Assembly (NCBI RefSeq): GCF_016907385.1
Contig: NZ_JAFBBU010000001.1
Span: 1,302,001 to 1,366,000, forward strand
From: Subtercola frigoramans
GTDB taxonomy: Bacteria > Actinomycetota > Actinomycetes > Actinomycetales > Microbacteriaceae
DNA: 64,000 nt
Direction: 5' to 3'
How positions within the stretch are numbered: the stretch's first letter is position 1; each line of letters starts with the position of its first letter. A program made the translations under genes and the position numbers. Shown piece after piece: positions 42,152 through 51,519 of this stretch. The notes beneath the pieces are model-generated. The model saw only the letters and a list, made by a program, of their open reading frames with translations. It had not been told where the DNA came from and made no database searches.

Positions 42152-44975
42152 TCATATCGTGCTTTCTCGAGGAGTACCGGGGCGATCGCGAGGTGAAGCG
42201 TGCCGCGCGGCGGGAGATCCTGGACGGGTGGGCGTGTTGGCGCGGTGCTCGCAATGCCCTCTCTGGCGACTGCTGGGCGGCCCGGGAGAAGAACCAGAGC
42301 TTGGCCAGTTCGACGAAGAACAGGTAGATGACGATCATCCCGAGCAGTGCGAGAAAGAACGGGGCGGGCAGGGTGTCGAATCCGAGGAACTCTGCGAACG
42401 GGGAGAACGGTAGCCAGACGCCCAGCGCGACAACGCCGAGCGAAGCGGCTACCAGGGCGACGGAGGGTCGGCTCCGCAGGAACGGGACCCTGCGCGTGCG
42501 GATCGCGAAAATGATCAGCGTCTGCGTCGCAATCGATTCGATGAACCACCCGGCACGGAATTCGCCTTCGGAGGCATTGAAGACGAAAAGCATGAGGGCG
42601 AAGGTCGCGAAGTCGAACAGCGAACTGATCGGCCCGAACAGCAGCATGAAGCGCCGGATGTACGCGATGTTCCAGTGCGAAGGAGAAAGCAGCTGCTCCG
42701 TGTCGACGTGGTCGGTGGGGATGGCCAGCTGGCCCGAATCGTAGAGCAGGTTGTTGAGCAGGATCTGGCCGGGCAGCATCGGCAGGAAGGGGAGAACGAC
42801 AGAGGCGGTTGCTGCGCTGAACATGTTGCCGAAATTGCTCGAGGTGCCCATGAGGACGTACTTGATCGTGTTCGCGAAGATCCGTCGCCCCTCCATCACC
42901 CCGTCGGCGAGGACCCCGAGGTCCTTGTCGAGCAGAAGTACGTCGGCGGCATCCTTTGCGACGTCTGCGGCGGTCTCGACTGAGATGCCGACATCAGCCT
43001 GGTGAAGCGCCAGGGCATCGTTGACCCCATCGCCGAGGAACGCGACCGAACGCCCGCGGTGCCGGAGCTGGGCGATGATGCGGGCCTTCTGTTCGGGTGA
43101 GACGCGGGCGAAGATGGTCGCCTTCAGGGCGGCTTCGCCGAGCTCTGCATCGCTGAGGGCGTCGATGTCTTCACCGAGAAGCGTGGTGCCTGCAGTGGTG
43201 GTGCCCGCAGTGATGGTGCCTGCCGTGGTGGTACTCGCACTGGTGATGCCCGCAGTGTTGTCGCCTGAATTTCTGTTGCCTGAATTTCTGTAGGTGGTGA
43301 TGAGCCCGAGATCGGCGCACACCTTCTCGGCCACGATCGCGTTGTCACCGGTCGCGATCTTCACCTGGATTCCGAGCATCGCCAACCGCTCGAGCGAAGC
43401 TCGGGCATCCGCTTTGGGTTTGTCACGAAACGTGAGAAAGCCCGACAGCGTGAGGTCGTGCTCGTCGTCGGCATCGACACTCGCGAGTCCGGGAGCATCC
43501 CTCTGTGCAACGGCGATGACCCGTGCCCCCTGGCTGTACTGGGCATCGAGTAGGGCCTGCGCTCCGGCAGGCACCTTCGTGCAGTGCCGCAGAACGTCTT
43601 CGGGCGAACCCTTCGACACGATCCGCGTTGTGCCACCGGGTGTGCCACCGGGTGTGCCAGCGGGCCCCACGACGAGCGCACTGACCATTCGGCGCTCGTG
43701 ATCGAAGGGCAGGAGGTCGAGGCGGGTGAACGCACCTGTCACGCTGCCCCGGGCATCCGGTGCAAGCCACAGGGCCGCGTCGAGCGAGTTCAGCCCTACG
43801 ACGTCGATGAGGTTCGGATCCGTGAGCAGTGCTTCGCCGCCGACCCCTGTGTGGTTGGCGAACGTGGGCCCCACCACCTCCGTGGACAACAGGCCGAGCT
43901 CGACCAGTTCCTTCGATGTGATGGTCTCATCGACGCTGAGCGCCTCGATGAAGCTGATCGTGCCTTCGGTCAGTGTGCCCGTCTTGTCGGTCACGAGCAG
44001 ATCCATGTCTCCCAGGTCTTCGATGCACACGAGGCGCTTGACCAGTACTTTCCTGCGGATGAGCATGCGCGAGCCCGTGGCGAGGCTCGTACTCACCACA
44101 GCCGGCAGAAGCTGGGGCGTGATGCCAACGGCGATCGCCAGGGAGAAGAGCAGCGATTCGATGATCGGGCGCTGCAGCAGAACGTTGGCGATGAAGATGA
44201 ACGTCGTGAGCACGATCGCGACCTGAAGCAACAGCACAGAGAACCGGCTGAGGCCCTTCTGGAATTCGGTCACGGGCGCACGGGTGCCGAGCCCGAGCGC
44301 GATCTTGCCGAATTCAGCGTTTCCGCCGGTCGCGATCACGACGCCCGTGCCACTGCCCGATTGGATGATCGTTCCCATCAACAGGCACGATGTAAGGTCT
44401 TCGATTCCCCTGTCGCCGGAAACCGGCGCCGGGTCTTTCGCTACGGGCAGCGATTCGCCGGTCAGGATGCTCTCGTCGGAGAGGAGGTCCTTGCTGGTGA
44501 GCAGTCGCATGTCGGCAGGCACGACGGTGCCGACCGAGACACGCACCACATCACCCGGAACCAGGTCGACCACGTCGGTCTGTCGTGCATGCCCGTCTCG
44601 CACAGTGATGACTGTGTGCCTGACCTTGTCGTGCAGCGAGTCGGCTGTGAGCTGTGCCCGGAACTCGTTGACGAACCCGAGCCCGACGCTGACGACGAGA
44701 ATCACACCGATGATGATGGAGTTCGCCGCGTCCCCGAGGAACAGCGACACAGCTGCGGTGACGAACAGCAGGATGAGAATGGGGCTCCGGAGCTGCTGCC
44801 ACAACAGGGGCCACGCACGAGCCTTGTGGGTTCGCACAGCATTGGGCCCGATCATCCGCAGCCGAGTTGCGGCCTCGGTTGACGAGAGCCCCGACTCGGC
44901 ACTCCCACTCCCGCTGACCTCTGCACATATCTCGGCGGATGAACGCCCAGCGGCTTCACGCAGGGTGACGGTCAC
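42141..44975 (-). CDS. mgtA: P-type ATPase of the Mg2+ transporter (MgtA/P3B) type
   Basis: About 944 residues from GTG 44975. P-type landmarks: GFVNEFRAQ near TM2, LTGESLPVAKDP (about 170), phosphorylation motif LLVTDKTGTLTEGTISF (about 327), GDGVNDALALHQADVGISVETAADVAKDAADVLLL (split motif near 647), and MgtA-like NLLYDSGQLAIPTDHVD. A seven-copy 15-nt array (43183-43287) inserts about 35 residues in the P-domain loop before LLGEDIDALSD. A smaller GTPGGTPGG repeat occurs earlier. The C-terminal 40 residues are Arg/Ser-rich. It sits 9 bases after a UspA gene. Start is uncertain as no clear ribosome-binding site is seen. Confidence 0.9.
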   Translation of the reverse strand: MTVTLREAAGRSSAEICAEVSGSGSAESGLSSTEAATRLRMIGPNAVRTHKARAWPLLWQQLRSPILILLFVTAAVSLFLGDAANSIIIGVILVVSVGLGFVNEFRAQLTADSLHDKVRHTVITVRDGHARQTDVVDLVPGDVVRVSVGTVVPADMRLLTSKDLLSDESILTGESLPVAKDPAPVSGDRGIEDLTSCLLMGTIIQSGSGTGVVIATGGNAEFGKIALGLGTRAPVTEFQKGLSRFSVLLLQVAIVLTTFIFIANVLLQRPIIESLLFSLAIAVGITPQLLPAVVSTSLATGSRMLIRRKVLVKRLVCIEDLGDMDLLVTDKTGTLTEGTISFIEALSVDETITSKELVELGLLSTEVVGPTFANHTGVGGEALLTDPNLIDVVGLNSLDAALWLAPDARGSVTGAFTRLDLLPFDHERRMVSALVVGPAGTPGGTPGGTTRIVSKGSPEDVLRHCTKVPAGAQALLDAQYSQGARVIAVAQRDAPGLASVDADDEHDLTLSGFLTFRDKPKADARASLERLAMLGIQVKIATGDNAIVAEKVCADLGLITTYRNSGNRNSGDNTAGITSASTTTAGTITAGTTTAGTTLLGEDIDALSDAELGEAALKATIFARVSPEQKARIIAQLRHRGRSVAFLGDGVNDALALHQADVGISVETAADVAKDAADVLLLDKDLGVLADGVMEGRRIFANTIKYVLMGTSSNFGNMFSAATASVVLPFLPMLPGQILLNNLLYDSGQLAIPTDHVDTEQLLSPSHWNIAYIRRFMLLFGPISSLFDFATFALMLFVFNASEGEFRAGWFIESIATQTLIIFAIRTRRVPFLRSRPSVALVAASLGVVALGVWLPFSPFAEFLGFDTLPAPFFLALLGMIVIYLFFVELAKLWFFSRAAQQSPERALRAPRQHAHPSRISRRAARFTSRSPRYSSRKHDMMTL
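43183..43287 (-). repeat. Seven-copy 15-nt in-frame array in the Mg2+-type ATPase
   Basis: Seven contiguous 15-nt units on the plus strand of the form GTGGTGCCYGCAGTG, decaying to CTGTTGCCTGAATTT at the right end where the last two copies are nearly identical. They encode Thr/Ala/Gly pentapeptides (TTAGT, ITAGT). Confidence 0.95.
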
Positions 44976-44983
44976 ATTCGTCG

Positions 44984-45463
44984 TCAGACCGTGTCGGTTC
45001 CGTGGACGACGAGCACGGGGCATCCGGCATGCTCGGCGCACTGCGAACTCACCGAACCGAGCAACAGCCCTGCGAACCCGCCGTGGCCCCTGCTGCCGAC
45101 GACGATCATGTCGGCGTTCGCGCTCTCGTCGATGAGCACTCGAGCGGGTGTGCCTTCGTGGGTCTTCTGCTCGAACCATTCCGGTACAGAATCGCCGAAC
45201 ACCGACGCTGTGACCTCAGCGAGGATCTCTCGGGCGTCGTCTTCGGGCGACCAGGTGGTCGGGAGGGGGGTGTACGAGTTCGGGTACGACCAGACGGTCA
45301 CCGCTCGAACCAGGGCGTTCTGGAATTGACCGAGGGTCACGGCGTGTCGCAGCGCCTTCACCGAAGAGGGCGAGCCGTCGACGCCGACGACGAAGAGAGG
45401 TCGATGCGCTGGCTCCCCGACTTCGGGAGGGGACAGCTGGGGGGATGGTTCCTGGGTCGGCAT
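44984..45463 (-). CDS. Universal stress protein UspA family, first copy
   Basis: A 159-residue Usp-fold protein. It shows FVVGVDGSPSSVKALRHA at the N-terminus and the ATP-binding signature MIVVGSRGHGGFAGLLLGSVS (G-2x-G-9x-G-S/T type), ending CPVLVVHG. It is likely an ATP-binding Usp. Its stop is 9 bases before the Mg2+-type ATPase start, indicating an operon. Confidence 0.93.
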   Translation of the reverse strand: MPTQEPSPQLSPPEVGEPAHRPLFVVGVDGSPSSVKALRHAVTLGQFQNALVRAVTVWSYPNSYTPLPTTWSPEDDAREILAEVTASVFGDSVPEWFEQKTHEGTPARVLIDESANADMIVVGSRGHGGFAGLLLGSVSSQCAEHAGCPVLVVHGTDTV

Positions 45464-45495
45464 GACTTCATACTCCGCTGGATGTGACGGCGGCG

Positions 45496-46044
45496 CTAGG
45501 GTCGAAAGTCACTCGTGAGGTCGTTCAACGTCGCCTGGCCACCGTCCCCGGTCGGAATCACGATGATCGGGCGGCGCTGCCGGTGAGCGAGGTGGATCGC
45601 CACCGAACCGTTGAAGAACTCTGAGATGGAGGAGCGGGCGGTGGGGCGGTGTGTTCCGACGACGATAGCCACAGCGTCCACCGCCTCTGCGATGTGGCTG
45701 AGCGCATCGGCCGGGTCACCCGCAGAGACCATCGTGCGCCAGCGAACCTCGGTGGGGTCGAGCAGGGAGGCGAGGTGGGCGCGCAGTCGTGCAGGGAACT
45801 CGGGCGCCCGGTCTTCGGCGAGATCGGGGTCGGTTGTCGCCGAATACACCGTGCCGTCGGCGTTTCTCTGCACGATGTAGCGGTCGACCTCCACGTGCAC
45901 ACAGACCAATGCTGCGGCGAAGCGGTTGGCGAAGGCTGCGGCCTGGTGGATGATCGTGTCAGGTTGCCCGGGGAACACCCCGACGACGATCACGGCTGCG
46001 CGAGTTGATTCGGTACTGCCTCGTTCGGCGCTGAGTGGACTCAT
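45496..46044 (-). CDS. Universal stress protein UspA family, second copy
   Basis: A 182-residue Usp-like protein. VIVVGVFPGQPDTIIHQAAAFA and VAIVVGTHRPTARSSISEFFNGSVAIHLAHRQRRPIIVIP define the fold. The ATP-binding loop is degenerate compared with the first copy (GTHRPTARSSISEFFNGS lacks the usual GxRG), so nucleotide binding is doubtful. It precedes the first Usp gene by 32 bases in the same direction, making a usp-usp-ATPase unit. Confidence 0.87.
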   Translation of the reverse strand: MSPLSAERGSTESTRAAVIVVGVFPGQPDTIIHQAAAFANRFAAALVCVHVEVDRYIVQRNADGTVYSATTDPDLAEDRAPEFPARLRAHLASLLDPTEVRWRTMVSAGDPADALSHIAEAVDAVAIVVGTHRPTARSSISEFFNGSVAIHLAHRQRRPIIVIPTGDGGQATLNDLTSDFRP

Positions 46045-46066
46045 GGCGACACCTCTGACTGGAAGA

Positions 46067-47152
46067 TTACTCTTCGCCGGGCACCTGGCCCAGCAGAATC
46101 TCCTTCACGGTGGTGCCGTACGCAGTCTTGATCGCGCGCTGCAGATCGCGAACGTTGGAGAATCCCGCGTGCAGGGCCGCTGATTCCGGGGTCATCGGTG
46201 AATCGCCCGGGGACTGCATGCCCAGCATCGCCATCATGGCGCGGCGATCGCGAATCGCGTCGGCGGGGGATGTTCTCGCTCCGGTGCGCCGAAAACCTGC
46301 TTCGAGCTGGGCGAGCGTGAGAGCGAGCTGGCTGGCAACGGAACGTGAGTTGAAGCTCGGCCGGGCGGAACCCAGAGCGATCAGTGATTCGGCATGGGCG
46401 CGCAATCCCAGGTCGGAGACCCGCGCCGGTGTGTCAGATCGCTCGTCGTCTTCGAAGAGCCCGCCGACCAGCTGGGTGAGCACGGTTGCCGTGGGTTCCG
46501 CAGGAATGGAGTGCTCGTTGACGACGTCCATCAGAGCGACCACGAACGACAGGGTCGGAGACTTGACCGTCGCCGAGTACGCAAACGCCCCGAAGTCGTG
46601 CGCCGGGAACGTCGGCGCAGGAGCAGTGTGAGTGTGAAAATCGGGAGCGTGAGAACCGCGACTTCGAGAATCAGGTCGAAACTGCAGCATCTGCCGGGGC
46701 AGCGACACGATCGTGACGTGGCTCGTCACAGCCGACCAGGCTTCGACATGCGTCGGTTCGGCCAGATACGCTGCCGACCCATCGATGAACCGCAGCTGCC
46801 GTTCCGCGTACTCCACAGTGAAGTCGCCCGCTCGCAGGAAGATCACGCTCAGGCGGGAGCGGATGCGCGAGGTGGCGTCGAGGAGCGACGGGTTGACGCG
46901 GCCGGGGGCCAGCTCGAGGTCACTGACCGACACCTCACCGAAGGCCCAGTGTCGGCCCTGCACCGAACTCGTCGGGCTCTCATTCGGACCCAGACGGGTA
47001 GCCATGCCACCGTGAGTGCCAGTGCCAGTGCCAGTGCCAGTGCCAGCTTGAGCGCCAGTGTCGAGACCGGTGCCGGCCCCTGGTCCGGGGGCGCCGCGAT
47101 GACGAAGCGAACGGTCGGCGATGTTCACATCGATGCGAGTACTGGTTGGCAT
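46067..47152 (-). CDS. AraC-like transcriptional regulator
   Basis: A 361-residue protein with a C-terminal helix-turn-helix region (about 265-350): SVASQLALTLAQLEAGFRRTG, then ESAALHAGFSNVRDLQRAIKTAYGTTVKEIL, resembling the two AraC sub-domains in degenerate form. The middle (about 65-200) looks like an AraC-binding-like cupin sensor domain (DFTVEYAERQLRF, GSAAYLAEPTHVEAW). The N-terminus carries a (GT)n run (GTGTGTGTGTHGG) from a hexanucleotide repeat near 47015-47045. It is divergent from the second ABC1 kinase gene. The ATG at 47152 is probable; a start after the GT run is possible. Confidence 0.7.
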   Translation of the reverse strand: MPTSTRIDVNIADRSLRHRGAPGPGAGTGLDTGAQAGTGTGTGTGTHGGMATRLGPNESPTSSVQGRHWAFGEVSVSDLELAPGRVNPSLLDATSRIRSRLSVIFLRAGDFTVEYAERQLRFIDGSAAYLAEPTHVEAWSAVTSHVTIVSLPRQMLQFRPDSRSRGSHAPDFHTHTAPAPTFPAHDFGAFAYSATVKSPTLSFVVALMDVVNEHSIPAEPTATVLTQLVGGLFEDDERSDTPARVSDLGLRAHAESLIALGSARPSFNSRSVASQLALTLAQLEAGFRRTGARTSPADAIRDRRAMMAMLGMQSPGDSPMTPESAALHAGFSNVRDLQRAIKTAYGTTVKEILLGQVPGEE

Positions 47153-47312
47153 TCGGGCTCGATTCGTCGAACTCGTCTGGAAACCAGGGTCTGGGGTCTA
47201 CCGCGGGAGGCTGAGAACCCAATCTACTGCAGCAGCCCTCCAGCCCGATACTGTGAAAGTGGCAGCCCCCGTACGGAGGGGTGAATTCGACAACGATGGA
47301 GGACACCGGTCT

Positions 47313-48968
47313 GTGGCAATTGCATCGCACATCGAGCGTTACCGGCAGATCGCCGCAGTTCTGGCCCGCCACGGGTTCGGGTTCATTCTCGGGGCCAGCG
47401 GGCTGGACAGGTTCGAGCTGGCCAATCTGGTCACCCACGCCGGGGGTCGCACCGATGTGAACACGGGTCCGCAGCAGCTTCGCCTGGCATTCGAGGAACT
47501 GGGGCCGACGTTCGTCAAACTCGGCCAGTTGCTCTCGACCCGGTCAGACCTGCTGCCACCGGCGTATGTCGCCGAGCTCCAGAAGCTTCAAGACAGCGCG
47601 CGGCCCGTGCCCGAGAAAGAGGTCCGTGATGCCATCGAACAGGAACTCGGCGACCCTGCTGAGAAGGTCTTCGCGTCGTTCACTTCGCGACCGCTGGCGA
47701 GTGCCTCGATCGGCCAGGCGCACGCCGCCACGATGAAAGACGGCATGGCTCTCGTGGTGAAGGTCAGGAGACCCGGTATCGTGGCCCAGGTCAACGAAGA
47801 CCTGGAGATCATGCAGAATCTTGCCGTCCAGGCCTCCCGACACTGGAGCGCTGCCTCGGACTTCAACATCGTGGGAATCACCGACGAGTTCTCGACGTCG
47901 CTGCGATTCGAGCTCGACTACCTTCACGAGGGCCACAACGCGGAACGGTTCGCCGAGAACTTCGCCAGCAATCCGGGCATCCACATTCCGGCGATCCGCT
48001 GGGAGACGACCACGTCGCGGGTTCTCACGATCGAGAGGGTCACGGGCATCCGCATCGACGATGTCGCAGCCCTCGACGCGGCGGGGATCGACAGGAGGGC
48101 GCTCGCCAACCGGGCGGTCGACGCCGTGGCCCAGATGATCCTCGAGGACGGGTTCTTTCACGCCGACCCGCACCCTGGCAACATGTTCGTCGAACCCGAC
48201 GGCACCATCGGCCTGATCGACTTCGGCATGGTCGGAGAGATCGACGATGATCTTCGCGACAGGCTTGTGGCATTGCTGCTCGCCTTCGGCAGAAACGACG
48301 CCGGCAGGATCTCGACCGCCGTCGTCAACCTCTCCGTCAGTCAGGAGAACGTCGACCGAGTGCGATTGAAAGGCGATCTGACGCGCTTTCTCGCCAAGTA
48401 CCACAATCTGTCGCTCAGTGAACTGCACATCGGCCCGCTTGTCTCGGAACTCGTCGCGGTTCTGCGGAACAACCACCTGCAGTTGCGGCAGGAGATCGCG
48501 CTGCTGGTCAAGATGCTCGTGATGGTCGAGGGAATGGGTGTCACGCTCGACCCGGCATTCACCCTCAGCGAGGCGCTGCGCCCGTACACGCAGAAACTCC
48601 TCGCAGAGAAGTACTCATTGAAGGCCGTGGTGAAGAACCTGGGTAAAGCGGGACTGAGCGTCGCGGAGCTCGGGGCCGAGCTGCCCGACCGTCTGCGCTC
48701 GCTGCTCGACGTCGTCGACACCACGGGCTTCGAGGTGCACCTGCGTGCGAAGGAACTCGAACCACTGGTGGGCAGGGCCGAAGTGATCGGCAACAGACTG
48801 GTCGCCGGGGTGATCGCTGCGGCCCTGATCAGGGGAGTCGGCGAATTCGCCGCGACCGATCGGCAACGCTGGCAGGCCTGGGAACGGCCACTGATGGGTG
48901 CCGGGGTCGGTCTGGCGAGCATCCTGAGCGGGTATCTGCTGTGGACAGCGCGCAGGAAGCGACCCTGA
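47313..48968 (+). CDS. ABC1/UbiB-family atypical protein kinase, second copy
   Basis: A 551-residue UbiB/ADCK-type protein, starting at GTG 47313 with GGAGG at 47298-47302. The KxGQ motif is FVKLGQLLSTRSDLLPPAY (about 65), the Ala-rich loop ASASIGQAHAATM, lysine VVKVRRPG, catalytic loop FFHADPHPGNMF and IDFGMVGEI. Two C-terminal membrane helices occur at about 495-545. The frame is open upstream to 47121, overlapping the regulator gene, but without family similarity. Unlike the first copy it has no repeat insert and is not linked to a PadR gene. Confidence 0.9.
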   Translation: MAIASHIERYRQIAAVLARHGFGFILGASGLDRFELANLVTHAGGRTDVNTGPQQLRLAFEELGPTFVKLGQLLSTRSDLLPPAYVAELQKLQDSARPVPEKEVRDAIEQELGDPAEKVFASFTSRPLASASIGQAHAATMKDGMALVVKVRRPGIVAQVNEDLEIMQNLAVQASRHWSAASDFNIVGITDEFSTSLRFELDYLHEGHNAERFAENFASNPGIHIPAIRWETTTSRVLTIERVTGIRIDDVAALDAAGIDRRALANRAVDAVAQMILEDGFFHADPHPGNMFVEPDGTIGLIDFGMVGEIDDDLRDRLVALLLAFGRNDAGRISTAVVNLSVSQENVDRVRLKGDLTRFLAKYHNLSLSELHIGPLVSELVAVLRNNHLQLRQEIALLVKMLVMVEGMGVTLDPAFTLSEALRPYTQKLLAEKYSLKAVVKNLGKAGLSVAELGAELPDRLRSLLDVVDTTGFEVHLRAKELEPLVGRAEVIGNRLVAGVIAAALIRGVGEFAATDRQRWQAWERPLMGAGVGLASILSGYLLWTARRKRP

Positions 48969-48971
48969 CAG

Positions 48972-50387
48972 CTACATGTTGATCATGTGCCCGATCAGAC
49001 CGTGGAAGGCATCTTGCATCGATTCGCTGAGGGTCGGGTGCGTGTGCACGTTGCGGGCCAGTTCGTAGGCCGTCAGGTCCCACTTCTGCGCAAGCGTCAG
49101 CTCGGGCAGAAGCTCGGAGACATCGTGCCCGACGAGGTGGCCGCCGAGCAACTCGCCGTACTTCGCGTCGGAGACCAGCTTCACAAAACCGCTCGGCTCA
49201 CCAAGCGCGTGGGCCTTGGCGTTCGCCGTCATCGGGAACGTCGCGACGCGTACGTCGTAGCCCTCGTCGCGAGCCTGCTGCTCCGTGAGGCCGAAGCTCG
49301 CCACCTGGGGCTGGCAGAAGGTGGCCCGCGGCATCATGCGGTAGTCGCCGAGTGACATCGTCTCGGCCCCGGCGATCGTCTCGGCAGCGACGACGCCCTG
49401 TGCCTCGGCGACGTGCGCGAGTTGCAGCTTGGCTGTCACATCCCCGATGGCGTAGATGCCCGCGACGCTCGTGTGCATGAAGTCGTCGACGGCGATGGCG
49501 CCCCGGTCGGTGAGTTCGGCCCCGGTGTTCTCGAGCCCGTATCCGGTCACGTTGGCCGCGAAACCGATCGACATGAGAACGCGTTCTGCGTCTACCGAGC
49601 CGGCGACTCCGTTCTTGTCGGTATAGCTGACGGTGACCGATGGGCTGCCGTTCACCAGTCCGTTGTCGACGACGCTCTCGACTCTGGTCGAGGTGAGGAT
49701 TGGCACTCCGAGCTTCTTGAAGTTGCGCTCGACCTCCTTGGAGACGTCGACGTCTTCGTTGGGGAGGGCGCGGGGCAGGAACTCGATGACGGTGACGTCG
49801 ACGCCATAGTTCGCCATCACGTAGGCGAACTCGACGCCGATGGCGCCGCCGCCGACGATGGCGAGTGACTTCGGCAGCTCGCGGTCGAGAATCAGGCTCT
49901 CGTAGGTGACGACGTTGTCGCTGAGTTCGACTCCGGGCAGGAGCCGCACGGTGGACCCTGTAGCGATGATGGCGTTGTCGAAGGTCAGCCGTTCGCTCCC
50001 GCCCTTTGTCAGGGCAACGTCGAGCGTGCGCGCGTCTGCGAAGGAACCGCGTCCGTCGTATTCGGTGACTCCGTTCTTCTTCATCAGGTAGTGCACGCCC
50101 TTGGCGCGGCCGTCAGCGACCTTGCGGCTGCGGTCGTAGGCGACGCCGTAGTCGAAGGTGACGTCGCCCCTGATTCCGAAGGTATCGGCCTCTTTGGTGA
50201 AGATGTGGGCCAATTCGGCGTTGCGCAACAGGGTCTTGGCCGGCACGCACCCCACGTTCAGGCACACCCCACCCCAGTACTTCTGTTCGACGACAGCCAC
50301 TTTCAGCCCCAGTTGCGAAGCTCGAACGGCCGCGACGTACCCGCCGGGCCCAGCACCAAGAATGACGACGTCGTAGTGAGCAGCCAC
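48972..50387 (-). CDS. lpdA: Dihydrolipoyl dehydrogenase
   Basis: The E3 flavoprotein of 2-oxo acid dehydrogenase complexes, 471 residues from GTG 50387, with AGAGGAAA upstream. FAD motif [17 protein letters not shown], redox disulfide [16 protein letters not shown] (Cys about 43 and 48), NAD motif [20 protein letters not shown], second FAD motif [19 protein letters not shown], and catalytic His-Glu in HTHPTLSE near the C-terminus are all intact. It is convergent with the ABC1 gene, 3 bases apart. Confidence 0.95.
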   Translation of the reverse strand: MAAHYDVVILGAGPGGYVAAVRASQLGLKVAVVEQKYWGGVCLNVGCVPAKTLLRNAELAHIFTKEADTFGIRGDVTFDYGVAYDRSRKVADGRAKGVHYLMKKNGVTEYDGRGSFADARTLDVALTKGGSERLTFDNAIIATGSTVRLLPGVELSDNVVTYESLILDRELPKSLAIVGGGAIGVEFAYVMANYGVDVTVIEFLPRALPNEDVDVSKEVERNFKKLGVPILTSTRVESVVDNGLVNGSPSVTVSYTDKNGVAGSVDAERVLMSIGFAANVTGYGLENTGAELTDRGAIAVDDFMHTSVAGIYAIGDVTAKLQLAHVAEAQGVVAAETIAGAETMSLGDYRMMPRATFCQPQVASFGLTEQQARDEGYDVRVATFPMTANAKAHALGEPSGFVKLVSDAKYGELLGGHLVGHDVSELLPELTLAQKWDLTAYELARNVHTHPTLSESMQDAFHGLIGHMINM

Positions 50388-50590
50388 AGCAGATTTCCTC
50401 TCGAGAAGCGTTGCGTACTCCTCCATTCTCTGCCTCAGACGGCACGGGGTCGACCACGGGGCCACCACAGCACTGTGTGAGTACCAGAGGGCAACCGGAT
50501 GCGCGAGGCGCCGTAGGCTGGGGCGTGCAGGCTGGGGCGCGCAGGAGAAGCTCTACAGTCGTGGGCATCTGAAGAGGTGGGGGAGCCCGG

Positions 50591-51499
50591 ATGATCGTTG
50601 TCATCGCCTTCGCCGCGAACATCCTGGTGGCGCTCGCCAAGTCGGCTGCAGCCCTTCTCATCGGATCCGCGTCCCTGGTCGCCGAGGCTGCTCACTCCTG
50701 GGCCGATGGGGGCAACGAGATCTTCCTGCTCATTGCAGATCGGCGCTCGGTGAAAAACAAGGATGCCGGGCATCCACTCGGCTTCGGCCGCGAGGCCTAT
50801 GTCTGGTCGCTCCTCGCCGCTGTCGGAGTGTTCACGGTGGGAGCGGTGATCTCCGTGATGCACGGGGTCCAGTCGCTGTTCGACCCGGACCCGGTCACGG
50901 ATTTCGGTATCGCCTATGTGGTGTTGGGCCTCTCAGGCGTACTCGAGGGCGGTTCGCTGCTGATGTCGGTGCTCAAGGCTCGGCGCACGGCCAGCAGCTA
51001 CGGCCGCGAGCCCATCGACTATGTGCTTCGTGGCTCCGATCCGACGCTTCGTGCGGTGATCGCTGAGGATTCTGCGGCGCTCCTCGGTCTCTTCATTGCA
51101 TTCTGCGGAATCTTCGCCCACCAGGTGACGGGCGACCCGGCGTTCGACGCGATCGGATCGATCCTGATCGGCATTCTGCTCGCTGTGGTCGCCATCGGGC
51201 TGATCAACCAGAACAGGCGTTACCTGGTCGGTTTCACCCCGCCAGAGCGACTGGTCGCCCGATCGGGCGAGTTCCTGCTGGCGCGACCGGAAATCGCCCG
51301 GGTGACGTACCTCCATCTGGAATTCGTCGGGCCGGGGCGACTGCTGCTTGTCGCTGCTGTCGATCTCGTCGGCAACGATTCCGAAGAACGAATCGCCCCG
51401 CGCATCCGGGATCTCGAACGTCTCATCGAGCAGAACGAACTCTTCGAACAGGCCGTGCTCACACTGTCTGTCGACGACGAGCCGTCACTCTCGTTCTGA
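50591..51499 (+). CDS. Cation diffusion facilitator (SLC30/CDF) transporter
   Basis: A 302-residue CDF transporter, probably exporting Zn2+ or another divalent cation. Six helices can be drawn. The first metal site motif is AEAAHSWADGGNE (His/Asp in TM2) and the second AVIAEDSAALLGLFIAF (TM5). PLGFGREAYVWSLL is typical of the SLC30A9-like branch. A cytosolic C-terminal domain (about 220-302) has RVTYLHLEFVGPGRLLLVAAVDL. ATG 50591 follows GGTGGGGGAG. It is divergent from lpdA. Confidence 0.93.
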   Translation: MIVVIAFAANILVALAKSAAALLIGSASLVAEAAHSWADGGNEIFLLIADRRSVKNKDAGHPLGFGREAYVWSLLAAVGVFTVGAVISVMHGVQSLFDPDPVTDFGIAYVVLGLSGVLEGGSLLMSVLKARRTASSYGREPIDYVLRGSDPTLRAVIAEDSAALLGLFIAFCGIFAHQVTGDPAFDAIGSILIGILLAVVAIGLINQNRRYLVGFTPPERLVARSGEFLLARPEIARVTYLHLEFVGPGRLLLVAAVDLVGNDSEERIAPRIRDLERLIEQNELFEQAVLTLSVDDEPSLSF

Positions 51500-51519
51500 A
51501 GACCGACTGTGTGGGCTCC

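Noticed and set aside
44976-45179. N-terminal extension of the Mg2+-type ATPase
   Set aside because: It overlaps the UspA gene in a shifted frame and has no similarity to the family; GTG 44975 gives the normal N-terminus.
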